Shown here: positions 28,245-36,120 of the stretch, piece after piece
How the letters are laid out: the number at the start of each line of letters is the position of its first letter
How positions within the stretch are numbered: position 1 is the stretch's first letter
Origin: Nitrospirota bacterium
Lineage (GTDB): Bacteria > Nitrospirota > Nitrospiria > Nitrospirales > Nitrospiraceae
Length of the DNA stretch: 64,000 nucleotides
NCBI GenBank assembly: GCA_030645475.1
Contig: JAUSMA010000014.1
Span: forward strand, 1-64,000
Direction: 5' to 3'
Translations under genes and position numbers: made by a program
Notes under the pieces: model-generated
What the model saw: the letters and a program-made list of their open reading frames with translations, nothing else
What the model was told of the DNA's origin: nothing
Database searches by the model: none

Positions 28245-29726
28245 TTACTTGGCCGCTAGATGGTGGGAAAACCTGGTAGTCCCGGCCTCGTCGAGGATCG
28301 TCACGTCGAAGGAGGACTGGGTGACTCGAATGAGGCCGAAATTCATGTACCCGGTTTCGTTGATCAATGTGGTCGGACGTAACTCTTTATTGGGCGGCGT
28401 CTGCCGGCCTGGCGCAGCGGACAAGGGGCCAGCCACAAATTCGTGAAAGTCTGGAATCCCGTCCCCGTTCGGATCGTACGCATTCGCTTGCACATAGTGG
28501 ACATCACCGGCCAGAAATACCACGTTCTTCATCTGTTGTCCGAGAATGGCATCCACGATCACGTGTCGTTCCCGCTCAAACCCTGGACCGCCAGGCCCTC
28601 CGGCCCAGCCATCGTACCCCGAGGCACCTCCGCCTCCGCCTTTCGGAATAGAGAGAGGCACACTGGACACAATCACTTTCCATGTCGCGGTCGACTCGGT
28701 CAGCCCCTTCAGCAACCACTGAAGCTGAGGTGCTCCCAGCATTGTCTTCGCCGGACCGTCCGGGTCAATGTTGCGACTCCGATACTGCCGAGCATCGAGG
28801 ACAAAGAGTTCGAGATCCGCCCCGCCCCGCACCGTGCGATAAAGTCGTTGGGGATCGTCAGGCGCAACAGGGATCGGCCAATACTCGCGCAAGGCCTGAC
28901 GCCCCGGCGGCATCTGGCTATCGAAAGGCCCGGCAAAGTCGTTCCGTACTTCATGATCGTCCCAGATGACAGAGACCGGGACGTTAGCGAGAAACCGCCG
29001 TAACGCCTCTGCACTCCGTTGATCGCGATGACGGGCACGGTACTCGGCCAGGTTCGTCGCTCGAAAATCGGCGCCCGGTTCGTTCGGAGGAGAAGGGCAG
29101 AGATCGTCACCATAAATCGTATCACCGAGAAACAGAAAGAAATCAAGCGGCTGCTTCCGCAACATATCGAAGATCGGATAGCCCGCAACGCCCCGCCGAC
29201 AGAGCCCCTGCCCACCCAAGTCGCCACTCCAGGCAAAGGTCACGGGCGCATGACTCTTCGCATCGGGGAGCGTCGTAAATTCACCTTGTAGCGCCGCATG
29301 CGCCTCCGTCGGCGTCCCCTCGCGCCCCTTGCGGCCGGCAACGACATAGAATCGATACCTGGTGGCCGGCATCAATCCTCCAATGGGAACCGCCAGGGTA
29401 AAATCAGTCTCCTGGCCGGTCGTGAACAGGGGCGAACACGCCACGGGAGCAATAGCAATCGCCATCTTCGACACAAGATCCCAGGCCGCCACCGGCGCCC
29501 ACTCAAATTGCACCGTCATCGGCCCGTCAGTCCGCACCCAGAGCAGGGCCGACCCGCTTGTGACATCCCCCACTGCAATCCCCTGAGGCAAGAGACTCGT
29601 CGCAGCGGTCTCCGCAAAGGGACTCCCAGGAGGAAGCCCCTCACGTGATGCCGACACACAGCTGGGAAGAGAAATAAGCGCGACCAAGAATATGGCGAGG
29701 ATATTCAGCGAGCCAATCATAGCCAT
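28245..29726 (-). CDS. PhoD-like alkaline phosphatase / metallophosphatase
   Basis: The 493-residue protein begins with a hydrophobic signal ending in LPSC (cysteine near residue 23), so it may be a lipoprotein. A fibronectin-like N-terminal domain (about 45-150, with GDVTSGSALLWVRTDGP) is followed by the PhoD catalytic domain. Metal-binding motifs are FLFLGDTIYGDD, IWDDHEVRNDF and VFLAGDVHYVQAN. PhoD enzymes cleave phosphomono- and diesters in the periplasm, with iron and calcium at the site, and help obtain phosphate. No Tat-type twin arginine is visible. The gene seems to be monocistronic. Confidence 0.88.
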   Translation of the reverse strand: MAMIGSLNILAIFLVALISLPSCVSASREGLPPGSPFAETAATSLLPQGIAVGDVTSGSALLWVRTDGPMTVQFEWAPVAAWDLVSKMAIAIAPVACSPLFTTGQETDFTLAVPIGGLMPATRYRFYVVAGRKGREGTPTEAHAALQGEFTTLPDAKSHAPVTFAWSGDLGGQGLCRRGVAGYPIFDMLRKQPLDFFLFLGDTIYGDDLCPSPPNEPGADFRATNLAEYRARHRDQRSAEALRRFLANVPVSVIWDDHEVRNDFAGPFDSQMPPGRQALREYWPIPVAPDDPQRLYRTVRGGADLELFVLDARQYRSRNIDPDGPAKTMLGAPQLQWLLKGLTESTATWKVIVSSVPLSIPKGGGGGASGYDGWAGGPGGPGFERERHVIVDAILGQQMKNVVFLAGDVHYVQANAYDPNGDGIPDFHEFVAGPLSAAPGRQTPPNKELRPTTLINETGYMNFGLIRVTQSSFDVTILDEAGTTRFSHHLAAK

Positions 29727-29885
29727 GGACTTACCGGAACGGAGGTTCAGGCGTCAAGCTGAGCCTGGTTGATAATCAGTCCGTCCGTCCTGCATACTAT
29801 GGTTTCTAACAGACCACGGAACACCCATCTCAGCGCAGTGGAACCTCGGTGACCTGTAGATCTGACAGATACGGGGCTTACCCCC

Positions 29886-30009
29886 GCAGGATGCTCAAAA
29901 AGGCCGTCAGCAAGGCCGCAGCGAGTGAAGGTCCGAGGCGTACCCGTAGGGTACGTTGAGGGTCTGAACGATGCGAGAACGAAGCTGGCGGGCTTTTTCA
30001 GCATCCTGC
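29886..30009 (+). repeat. Dispersed palindromic repeat, copy R5
   Basis: A 124-bp copy with arms GCAGGATGC...GCATCCTGC and centre GTACCCGTAGGGTAC. Unlike the others it lies between divergent starts (phoD-like gene and 30026-30265), only 16 bases before the next start codon, so here it would be in a leader and not at a gene end. The remaining part of the gap, 29727-29885, shows nothing I can name. Confidence 0.9.
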
Positions 30010-30025
30010 TAAACCGGAGGATGGA

Positions 30026-30265
30026 ATGCACGACCTGACCTGTCTGATTAAGGGCTGCCAAACGAGAGTCTACGCTCCTGCCGGCACGCACAGCATCTGC
30101 CGTGAGCATTTTCTCGCCTACCTCACCTGGCGCCGCCGTAAAGGCCCCCAGATGTTCATGAAGTATGCCGGAATGTCGATGGAAGAACGAGACCCCATCG
30201 TCGCAGAGTGGGCCAACACCATTCGCGTTGAAGAAGTTTCCACCGCCGCAGCACCAAAATCCTAA
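30026..30265 (+). CDS. Small cysteine/histidine protein of unknown function
   Basis: A 79-residue protein that I do not recognise. It has a possible metal site (CLIKGCQ near residue 6 and SICREHF near residue 24), a basic patch TWRRRKG and an acidic and alanine-rich tail. GGAGG precedes the ATG. Parts of this gene recur downstream: its 3' end at 30856-30937 and 31827-31890, and its middle at 31243-31295. The gene thus belongs to a small region of duplication and decay. Repeat R5 lies directly upstream. Confidence 0.6.
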   Translation: MHDLTCLIKGCQTRVYAPAGTHSICREHFLAYLTWRRRKGPQMFMKYAGMSMEERDPIVAEWANTIRVEEVSTAAAPKS

Positions 30266-30363
30266 CACCCGTCGCCAACCAAGCTGGCTAGCCGACATTC
30301 CTCGGCCATGCTACAATACCAACACGAGAAGCAGCGCCCCTCTTGCGAAAGCTGGAGCCGACC

Positions 30364-30594
30364 ATGGCAACAGATACAAGAACGACGGTTTATCTAAAGC
30401 CCAAAGTGTACCGGGCCCTGAAAGCCAAAGCAGCCTCGACGGATCGGACCGTCTCAGATCTGGTCAATGCCGCAGTGCTGGAAGCTATGCGGGAAGACGA
30501 CATCGACCTAGCCGCTGTGACCGCACGACGCAAAGAGCCTTCCCGTCCCTTCGAAAAGGTAATTGAGGACCTGAAACGTGACGGGCTCTTATAG
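30364..30594 (+). CDS. Ribbon-helix-helix antitoxin
   Basis: A 76-residue CopG/RHH-type protein: RTTVYLKPKVYRALKAKAAS is the DNA-binding strand and first helix, and TVSDLVNAAVLEAM is the second helix. The C-terminal 30 residues are charged and would bind the toxin. The ATG at 30364 follows GGAG by eight bases. It overlaps the toxin gene by 17 bases, the usual coupling. A TACAAT box at 30312-30317 may be the -10 of the module. The antitoxin dimer probably represses its own promoter. Confidence 0.85.
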   Translation: MATDTRTTVYLKPKVYRALKAKAASTDRTVSDLVNAAVLEAMREDDIDLAAVTARRKEPSRPFEKVIEDLKRDGLL

Positions 30595-30838
30595 CCTCCT
30601 CTTCAAGAAGTCCGCAGAACGTGATCTGCGGAAAATCCCCAAAGCCGATCTTCAGCGAATCATCCAACGAATCAAGGAACTTGCGGCAACCCCACGGCCT
30701 TCCAACAGCGAGAAACTGGCGGGGCAGGACTCCTATCGTATCCGACAAGGTGATTATCGCGTCGTCTACACCATAGATGATAACCAGAAACTGATCGAGA
30801 TCATCAAGATTGGGCACCGCAGGGAAGTCTATCGCTGA
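30578..30838 (+). CDS. RelE/ParE-family toxin
   Basis: An 86-residue basic protein with the RelE/ParE pattern: LLFKKSAERDLRKIPKADLQ at the start, then KLAGQDSYRIRQGDYRVVYT, and a final strand IIKIGHRREVY. The family cleaves mRNA on the ribosome (RelE) or poisons gyrase (ParE). The arginine-rich core and the ending HRREVYR favour a RelE-type nuclease. Translation starts at GTG inside the antitoxin gene. Right after it comes a copy of the 3' end of the gene at 30026-30265, so the pair sits between two such copies. Confidence 0.88.
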   Translation: MTGSYSLLFKKSAERDLRKIPKADLQRIIQRIKELAATPRPSNSEKLAGQDSYRIRQGDYRVVYTIDDNQKLIEIIKIGHRREVYR

Positions 30839-30855
30839 CACAATCAATACACGTT

Positions 30856-30937
30856 CGTCGCCGAATGGGCCAACACCATCCGTGTCGAAGAAGCCCCCAT
30901 CACCGCCGCAGCACCAAAATTCTAACGCCCGTCGCCG
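30856..30937 (+). repeat. Second copy of the 3' end of gene 30026-30265
   Basis: This stretch encodes VAEWANTIRVEEAPITAAAPKF and a stop, like the end of the gene at 30026-30265, and keeps the bases after the stop (CCCGTCGCC). A 26-base core at 30901-30926 differs by one base from that at 30241-30266. No start codon or upstream gene part is attached. Confidence 0.85.
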
Positions 30938-30986
30938 CCATACCAGAGAACGGTTTCTGCCAACTTATGACTGCATATCCGATGGA

Positions 30987-31223
30987 CTACGCAGCATGGA
31001 GAAGGAATTCAACTTTGATGGCCTCGTAGGGGAACTCGATGTTGCCGGTCTCGGTGCGGTTTAACAGGCCCGCAGACAACAGAGCCGTCACATCACTGTG
31101 AACGGCCTTCACGTCACGTTGAACGCGACGCGCCGACCGTTGGGCCTTCCCGGACCTCCAAGTCTCCACAAACTCACTCATGCCTTCTTCGGGTGAGCGT
31201 ACTTCAAGCGTAACCGTTTTCAT
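30987..31223 (-). pseudogene. HTH regulator (antitoxin-like) with probable internal deletion
   Basis: The 78-residue product begins like a known group of small DNA-binding regulators (MKTVTLEVRSPEEGMSEFVETW) and ends like them (QRDVKAVHSDVTALLSAGLL, then EFPYEAIKVEFLLHAA). Such proteins are normally about 110-130 residues and have a full winged helix between the two parts. Here the middle, including the first helices of the HTH, is missing in frame. It may be inactive or a reduced regulator. The start at 31223 is chosen for the family-like beginning; the frame is open further upstream. Confidence 0.6.
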
Positions 31224-31242
31224 GATTCCACCTCGCAATGTC

Positions 31243-31295
31243 ACGTTGTCTGCCGGGAGCACTTTCTCAACTATCTCACCTGGCGTCGACGACTT
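31243..31295 (+). pseudogene. Fragment of a second copy of gene 30026-30265
   Basis: The frame reads CREHFLNYLTWRRR, nearly the same as CREHFLAYLTWRRR in the intact gene at 30026-30265. DNA identity over about 50 bases is roughly 80 percent by eye. No start or end of a gene is attached; the sequence runs into the leader of the PilZ gene. Confidence 0.75.
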
Positions 31296-31403
31296 CCTAC
31301 AGGCTAGAGTCCGATCTCTGACAGCCGGGACGATCGAAGAATTCGCCAAATACCGTAACCTGCCCCGTTATCCCCTCTTGAATTTGATATACTTTTGCGT
31401 GAC

Positions 31404-31802
31404 ATGCCATCTGATGCACCAATTTCACAGCCATCCCCCAAAGACCGTCGCGCATACTTTCGCATCAACGTCGTCTTGCCCATCAGCATTCAGGCCGAAA
31501 CAGACAGAACAGAGGGTCCGCTCATAGAGAAGACCGTCAACATCAGCGGCGGGGGTATTGGCGTGACCGTGAACGAGGTCTACAAGCCCGGTGAAATTCT
31601 GTCGCTCACGCTGATCCTGCCCGATAAAGTCATCTTCAAAGCCTATGCCGAAGTGCTGCGGCTAGAGCCACTCCCGTATCAGGTCGATACCTACCGCCTA
31701 CATACCCGCTTCGTCAGAATGACCACACAGGACCAGGAATTATTGATCCGACACATCATCCGTTTTCAACGCGACCACCTCGGGAAACACTATTCCGCAT
31801 AA
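31404..31802 (+). CDS. PilZ domain c-di-GMP-binding protein
   Basis: A single PilZ domain of 132 residues. The c-di-GMP-binding motifs are RRAYFR (RxxxR type) near residue 16 and NISGGGIG (D/NxSxxG) near residue 51. PilZ proteins pass a c-di-GMP signal to motility, adhesion or polymer machines through a protein partner. The ATG at 31404 is used; a TTG three codons earlier is possible. The gene lies between two decayed pieces of the gene at 30026-30265, so it seems to have been inserted or kept during rearrangement. Confidence 0.85.
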   Translation: MPSDAPISQPSPKDRRAYFRINVVLPISIQAETDRTEGPLIEKTVNISGGGIGVTVNEVYKPGEILSLTLILPDKVIFKAYAEVLRLEPLPYQVDTYRLHTRFVRMTTQDQELLIRHIIRFQRDHLGKHYSA

Positions 31803-31826
31803 TACGCGCACTGCCCACTTACATTC

Positions 31827-31890
31827 AGACTGGGCCAACCCTATCCGCGGCAAAGAACTCCCCACCGCCGCAGCACCAAAATCCTAACCG
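31827..31890 (+). repeat. Third copy of the 3' end of gene 30026-30265
   Basis: The stretch resembles the end of the gene at 30026-30265, with WANP, then TAAAPKS and the stop. A 26-base core at 31863-31888 is identical to that at 30241-30266. It lies 24 bases after the PilZ gene. Confidence 0.8.
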
Positions 31891-31920
31891 TCAGAGTGCC
31901 TACTACTCCCATCGCCTTTA

Positions 31921-32802
31921 TTATTCTTCGCCGAAATAGTCGGAATCGATCCGCTTTATCTCATACCCAGCGACCTTTGTTACCCCAACATTGTTCTCAA
32001 TCATCAAGCGAGTAAGGTGGTCACCATCAATCAGCACAATTTTGCTCTCGATAGAAGAGGCAAACGAAATGGCTTCCTTGGAAAATGAGGAAGTAGTTAT
32101 AAAAATGCCTTTCCTCGCCCTCTGTCCTTGTAAAGCACCCGCAAATTTCTGAATCTCAGGACGACCAACTACACTCTCCCAACGTTTTGCCTGGATGTAG
32201 ATAATATCGAGACCAAGCCGATCTTCCTTAATCACACCATCTATTCCCTCATCCCCACTTCGCCCAACTACTTGGCCCGCATCGAGCCTAGAGCCCCCGT
32301 ACCCCAGAGACAAGAGAAGCTCCACAACGACCTGTTCAAAGAACGCTGGAGATGCTGACTTGATTCGATCAAGCAACTCTGTGGAAAGCTGTACTGTTAA
32401 TTGGCTATGTCCTTGGGCCATCAATTCTTCAGGCGTGTAGTGGGTTTGAATTTCGAGGCGACTGGCGGAAAGTGCCTGACCAGCAAGCACTTGCGTGTTT
32501 TCTCCACCGAGCTGTCCCACCTCTTCATTCCGACGACTATTTAAGATGAACGCACGAAACTCTGGGAATTGCTTTAGCGTGGAAATATCAATCCGTTCAG
32601 GCACACTGCGTAGAAGCTCTTTCCCGCGATCCGTAATTCTGTATACGCCACGACGCGGAGTCTCTACCACGAGAGCCTTTTTCAGATGGAACTTCGCCCA
32701 CGCGACTCGATTATTAAAAAGAGTTTGTCGACCGCTAGGCAAGAGCTGCCTTCTTTCTTCTTCAGTCAACTTGAATACTTGAGCGAGCACTGAGGAGCAC
32801 AA
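31921..32802 (-). pseudogene. mrr: Mrr-type restriction endonuclease, 5' end damaged
   Basis: Mrr is a type IV enzyme that cuts modified foreign DNA. The product has the Mrr N-terminal winged domain from LTEEERRQLLPSGRQ onward and the C-terminal nuclease core with GRSGDEGIDGVI and YIQAKRW, the PD-(D/E)XK residues. The first 30 or so residues expected of Mrr are absent. Only TTG or GTG starts are available in this frame, close after an in-frame TGA. An ATG at 32818 in another frame gives MTLPSLVLLS, which looks like an Mrr start, so a frameshifting deletion near the 5' end is likely. The catalytic part is intact, so a shortened active protein is possible. Confidence 0.65.
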
Positions 32803-32906
32803 GCGAAGGCAGGGTCATTGCTTGACTTTGCACTTGACTGCCTGGCCACCAATAAAATCCACTCATCTCATCTCAGTTTAGCGACAGGCGTTGCAGTAAT
32901 ACCAAG

Positions 32907-33152
32907 TCAAGCGATGACCCGTTGCTTCAGGCGGGCACGGACATTCTCAAAGACACCTTCGCCGGACATTGACTTCACTTTCCCCTCGCGGACTTCGCGA
33001 TAGCGTCTTTGTGCCTCAACTAACCAAACACGCTCGACATCGGCATCAGCCTGGCCATCGAGCTCTTCGATCAAAACCCGCAGCAACTCGGTTTTATCTT
33101 CGAAACTCAGAGACCGAATCTTCTCTTCAATCTCAACAAAACCAGGTGACAT
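32907..33152 (-). CDS. Addiction module component (TIGR02574-like), no partner visible
   Basis: An 81-residue acidic protein of the putative addiction module component family: IEEKIRSLSFEDKTELLRVL, then VWLVEAQRRYREVREGKV. These are antitoxins, normally followed by a RelE/ParE toxin gene. No toxin lies in the 104 bases between it and mrr, so it is an orphan or remnant. The ATG at 33152 follows GGAGG by seven bases; the longer open frame upstream is not needed. Confidence 0.75.
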   Translation of the reverse strand: MSPGFVEIEEKIRSLSFEDKTELLRVLIEELDGQADADVERVWLVEAQRRYREVREGKVKSMSGEGVFENVRARLKQRVIA

Positions 33153-33249
33153 GACAACCTCCGTACTGCCCGCTACTTGGCCCGTCGAACGATCCCTTCT
33201 CTTCCCCCCACCCTTAAACAATGGGCTGAGGCGGTTCTTGCTCTCGACG

Positions 33250-33390
33250 TGCGCCCGTCCAACGAGGGCCTTCTCATGCCGCGCGTTGCGCAGTCTTTCC
33301 CCTACTCTCCCAAGGTCATGGGCTGATTGGTTCCCCCACTGCGCCCGTCGAACGAGCACATTCTGATCGTGCGCGTTCCGGGAGCACAGG
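33250..33390 (+). repeat. Two diverged direct repeats, 90-bp spacing
   Basis: The block TGCGCCCGTC-x-AACGAG followed by TTCT and then GCGCGTT occurs at 33250 and again at 33340. The segments are similar, not identical. They lie in the 245-base gap between an orphan antitoxin gene and a SnoaL-like gene. Confidence 0.6.
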
Positions 33391-33410
33391 GGAACCATTA
33401 GCCCATGACC
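33314..33410. repeat. Inverted repeat around the second direct repeat
   Basis: The left arm 33314-33336 (GGTCATGGGCTGATTGGTTC...) and right arm 33389-33410 are reverse complements except for one mismatch and one indel. They enclose 52 bases. The right arm overlaps the end of the SnoaL-like gene, so this may be its terminator, or the ends of a small mobile element. Confidence 0.65.
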
Positions 33411-33790
33411 GCACTCCCATGATGATGTATCAGCAACCACTCATCCCCGATCCGTTCGAAGAGATTCGTGGCTAAGACCTGCGCCTGCTGGGGTTCGTCG
33501 GATTGATGGGTGGTGATGTGCTCCACGCAGACGACCCAGGCCATATCGCCCGCCACCTGCACCATCACGTCGGTAAGTTCGAAGGTCATCGAGAAGGTAT
33601 TATTGAAGATCAAGACCCAGGAGTCACGGACTGCCGGCCAGTCCGACCGCAACGACCAACCGGGGTGGACACAGGTGACATATTCCTGATGCGCCCAGAC
33701 CTTGTCCATCTCGGCGATGTCGAGATTGCCGAACGCGGCATAGAAGGCATGGTTCGCTTTGTTCACTTCCTCGATACGTTGCTCCAGCAT
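33398..33790 (-). CDS. SnoaL/NTF2-like protein
   Basis: A 130-residue protein of the NTF2-like cone fold. An N-terminal helix (NKANHAFYAAFGNLDIAEMD) is followed by VWAHQEYVTCVHPGW and strands such as MAWVVCVEHITTH. Similar proteins are annotated as SnoaL-like or nuclear transport factor 2 family. They bind small hydrophobic ligands or act as enzymes; the substrate cannot be told here. The histidine-rich end (LLIHHHGSA) is typical. The gene stands alone. Confidence 0.8.
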   Translation of the reverse strand: MLEQRIEEVNKANHAFYAAFGNLDIAEMDKVWAHQEYVTCVHPGWSLRSDWPAVRDSWVLIFNNTFSMTFELTDVMVQVAGDMAWVVCVEHITTHQSDEPQQAQVLATNLFERIGDEWLLIHHHGSAVMG

Positions 33791-33940
33791 GCAGGGCTCC
33801 TTCGCTGAAAAATGAGCCGTATCATACTGTAATCCTGGAGAGAAGGGCGAGAGGCTAGGGGCCAGAGGCGGATGGAAGCCATGATCCCGTGCCTCTAGAC
33901 TGCAGGGACCAGCGATTGAAGCTGAACAATCGATCTTGCA

Positions 33941-34060
33941 GGCTGCTCAAAAAGGCCGTCCAGCAAGGCCGCAGCGAGCGAAGGCCCGAGGCGTACCCTT
34001 TAGGGTACGTTGAGGGCCTGAACGATGCGAGAACGAAGCTGGCGGGCTTTTTCAGCAGCC
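33941..34060 (+). repeat. Dispersed palindromic repeat, copy R6
   Basis: A 120-bp copy with arms GGCTGC...GCAGCC, an inner pair AGGCCC with GGGCCT and centre GTACCCTTTAGGGTAC. Its right end is 2 bases from the stop of the DMT transporter gene. The left flank 33791-33940 is the upstream region of the SnoaL-like gene and shows nothing else. Confidence 0.9.
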
Positions 34061-34062
34061 GA

Positions 34063-34965
34063 CTAAATGGTGAGACGGGAGGTTTGCCGATCCACGACCC
34101 ACACCCCTGCCAAAATCAGCGCGATGCCGAGGATTTCATTCGTACCCACTGATTCTTTCAACAGCAATGCAGACAGCACGATGGCGGCCACAGGGGTCAG
34201 ATTGCCCAGGACGGAAGCGCGCGAAGGCCCGATGCCCTTCACGCCGAACAGCCAGGCCTGTTGTGCGATGGCCGTGGCGAACAGGACCAGATAGCCCAGC
34301 GCCATCCAATCCGCCTCTGTCACGGACCCAAGTCCTGCCTCCAGCATCTTGCGGTCCGTCCACAAGAGAGGAATTTGGAGAACGGTGGCGACGAGGAGTG
34401 TTGTCCAATTGACGGTAAGGGCCGAGTGGCGCTCCATAAGCTGGCGGCTGCCGATACTATAGAGGGCCCAGCTCACCACACCGAGGAAGACCAGCAGGCT
34501 GCCGAGCAGCGGCTGATCGCCCGCGGCCTGGAACCCTGCCACAGAGACCAACCCCACCCCCGCAAAGGATAAGAGACCGCCAGCCCAGACGGCTCGTAGC
34601 GGAACATCCTGAATCAACAAAGCCGAGAGCAACGATGTCACCACCGGACTCGATCCGATGATCACCCCACCCACAGCCCCGCTCACATAGTTGAGCCCCA
34701 TGAGAATGAAGAGGTGGTTGCCCAACACACCGAGTCCGAGCAATCCCAACAGGCGCAGATCCGCCTTGGTCATCTTGGCCAGGGTCCCTTCCTGCCACCA
34801 CCAAGTGGTCAGGAGAATGGCCAGGCCACCGATGTCGCGCAGGACCGAGGCCTCGACGGCGGAGAACGACCCGAGGGCCATCTTCTGTGCCACAATCGAG
34901 CCGCCCCAGAGGGCCGCAGCGAGCAGAACCGATCCATAGGCGAGACTGGTGGAGGGAGATGCCAT
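34063..34965 (-). CDS. EamA/DMT family transporter
   Basis: A 300-residue inner-membrane protein with ten hydrophobic helices formed by two EamA repeats (about residues 8-140 and 155-292). The second repeat ends with LGIALILAGVWVVDRQ, typical of the drug/metabolite transporter superfamily. Members export amino acids, metabolites or toxic compounds; the substrate is unknown. The gene is monocistronic and ends next to repeat R6. Confidence 0.88.
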   Translation of the reverse strand: MASPSTSLAYGSVLLAAALWGGSIVAQKMALGSFSAVEASVLRDIGGLAILLTTWWWQEGTLAKMTKADLRLLGLLGLGVLGNHLFILMGLNYVSGAVGGVIIGSSPVVTSLLSALLIQDVPLRAVWAGGLLSFAGVGLVSVAGFQAAGDQPLLGSLLVFLGVVSWALYSIGSRQLMERHSALTVNWTTLLVATVLQIPLLWTDRKMLEAGLGSVTEADWMALGYLVLFATAIAQQAWLFGVKGIGPSRASVLGNLTPVAAIVLSALLLKESVGTNEILGIALILAGVWVVDRQTSRLTI

Positions 34966-35191
34966 GCCCTATGGGGATACCGTCGTTTCCGTCCGCCGTC
35001 AAGGAATATTCTTTCACCCCCGTGAACAGAGGCCGTTTCCCCTATATGACAACTGATGTCTGAGGCAGAACAGGCTTCGATGAAGAATTCTTCATCTTCG
35101 CTTCATAGGCCCCTCATGTTGACCGGGTAGTCTGCATACCAGAGCAGCGTCGGTTCATTCTTATTCCACTATTCAATAAGGAGGTCTCATT

Positions 35192-35506
35192 ATGAAGAAG
35201 CTCATCATGGCAGCCTGTGTGGCAGTTTCCCTTACCGCCTTTGCCGGACTGGCACTTGCCGACAAGGATCACAAAAGCATCCCCAAGACGGCAGTCTCGC
35301 TGGAACAGGCAATCAAGGCCGTCACGGACAAGTACCCGGGCCGGGTCATTGAAGCGGAACTGGAAGCTGAAGATGGCAAGACCGAGTATGAGATCACCGT
35401 GGTCAGCAGCAGCGGGGAGAGCCGGGAATATACCGTCGACGCACAATCGGGACTGGTCTCAGAAGACAAGGAAGCAGCCAAGCACGAAGGAAGCCACAAG
35501 AAGTAA
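35192..35506 (+). CDS. Periplasmic PepSY-domain protein
   Basis: A signal peptide (residues 1-23, ending LALA-DKD) precedes a single PepSY domain: AVSLEQAIKAVTDKYPGRVI, then DGKTEYEITVVSSSG and EYTVDAQSGLV. PepSY domains inhibit proteases or sense ligands, and small PepSY proteins are often found near metal or redox stress genes. The C-terminus is charged (HEGSHKK). AAGGAGG lies eight bases before the ATG. The DUF2231 gene lies 86 bases downstream after a strong hairpin. Confidence 0.85.
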   Translation: MKKLIMAACVAVSLTAFAGLALADKDHKSIPKTAVSLEQAIKAVTDKYPGRVIEAELEAEDGKTEYEITVVSSSGESREYTVDAQSGLVSEDKEAAKHEGSHKK

Positions 35507-35524
35507 GCGCGACAGTGATTTCAA

Positions 35525-35558
35525 CGGGATCAGGCCGGAACGGTCCGGCCTGATCCCG
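35525..35558 (+). terminator. Perfect 15-bp hairpin after the PepSY gene
   Basis: A perfect inverted repeat (CGGGATCAGGCCGGA, loop ACGG, TCCGGCCTGATCCCG) lies 18 bases after the stop. No T run follows, so it is either an atypical terminator or an RNA-stabilising hairpin between the PepSY and DUF2231 genes. Confidence 0.6.
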
Positions 35559-35592
35559 CGCAGCCTGCCCTCATGACAAAGGAGACCCGGCG

Positions 35593-36042
35593 ATGACGAT
35601 CCCATTTCATCCGATGCTCGTTCATTTTCCGATCGCACTGCTCTTCGCCAGTGTCCTCTTTGATATAGCCAGTGCAGCCCTCACCCGCGACAGCCTCCGC
35701 GAAGCCGCGCAATGGCTATTGGGCTTAGGGCTCCTGGGAGGCATCGTCGCCGCGATTGCGGGAGGGCAGGCGGAAGGGGCAGCGGAGAAAGCCGGGGTGG
35801 CAGAAGCCCTCATCGAGACCCATGAAACGCTGGCCTACATGACGCTCGGTATTATGACGGTCTTGTTTCTCTCTCGGCTGCTGCTTCGCAATCGCTTCAG
35901 TACAAAGGCCCTTATTGCGTATTTTATGGTGGCGACGATCGGACTGGTCGCCATCAGTGCGACCGGCCATACCGGCGGTAATCTCGTCTATGAGCATGGC
36001 GCCGGCGTGCATACGGCACAGCACATATCTGTAAAAGAATAG
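35593..36042 (+). CDS. DUF2231 membrane protein
   Basis: A 149-residue inner-membrane protein with four TM helices. The start MTIPFHPMLVHFPIALLF is the DUF2231 hallmark, with histidines that may bind heme or metal. Another histidine-bearing part follows (IETHETLAYMTLGIM) and SATGHTGGNLVYEHGAGV near the end. The family's function is not known; it is often annotated as a membrane protein tied to cytochromes or metal handling. It lies just upstream of the metal-efflux locus on the same strand. Confidence 0.85.
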   Translation: MTIPFHPMLVHFPIALLFASVLFDIASAALTRDSLREAAQWLLGLGLLGGIVAAIAGGQAEGAAEKAGVAEALIETHETLAYMTLGIMTVLFLSRLLLRNRFSTKALIAYFMVATIGLVAISATGHTGGNLVYEHGAGVHTAQHISVKE

Positions 36043-36120
36043 TGGACGCGATGCCATTGCGATGAGGACAGTAGTGAGTCAGGGAAGTGGCAAGAGACGC
36101 ATCGCGGGTGACATCAAAAC

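Noticed and set aside
33889-34152. 87-codon plus-strand frame through palindrome R6
   Set aside because: It is made mostly of repeat sequence and runs into the end of the transporter gene.
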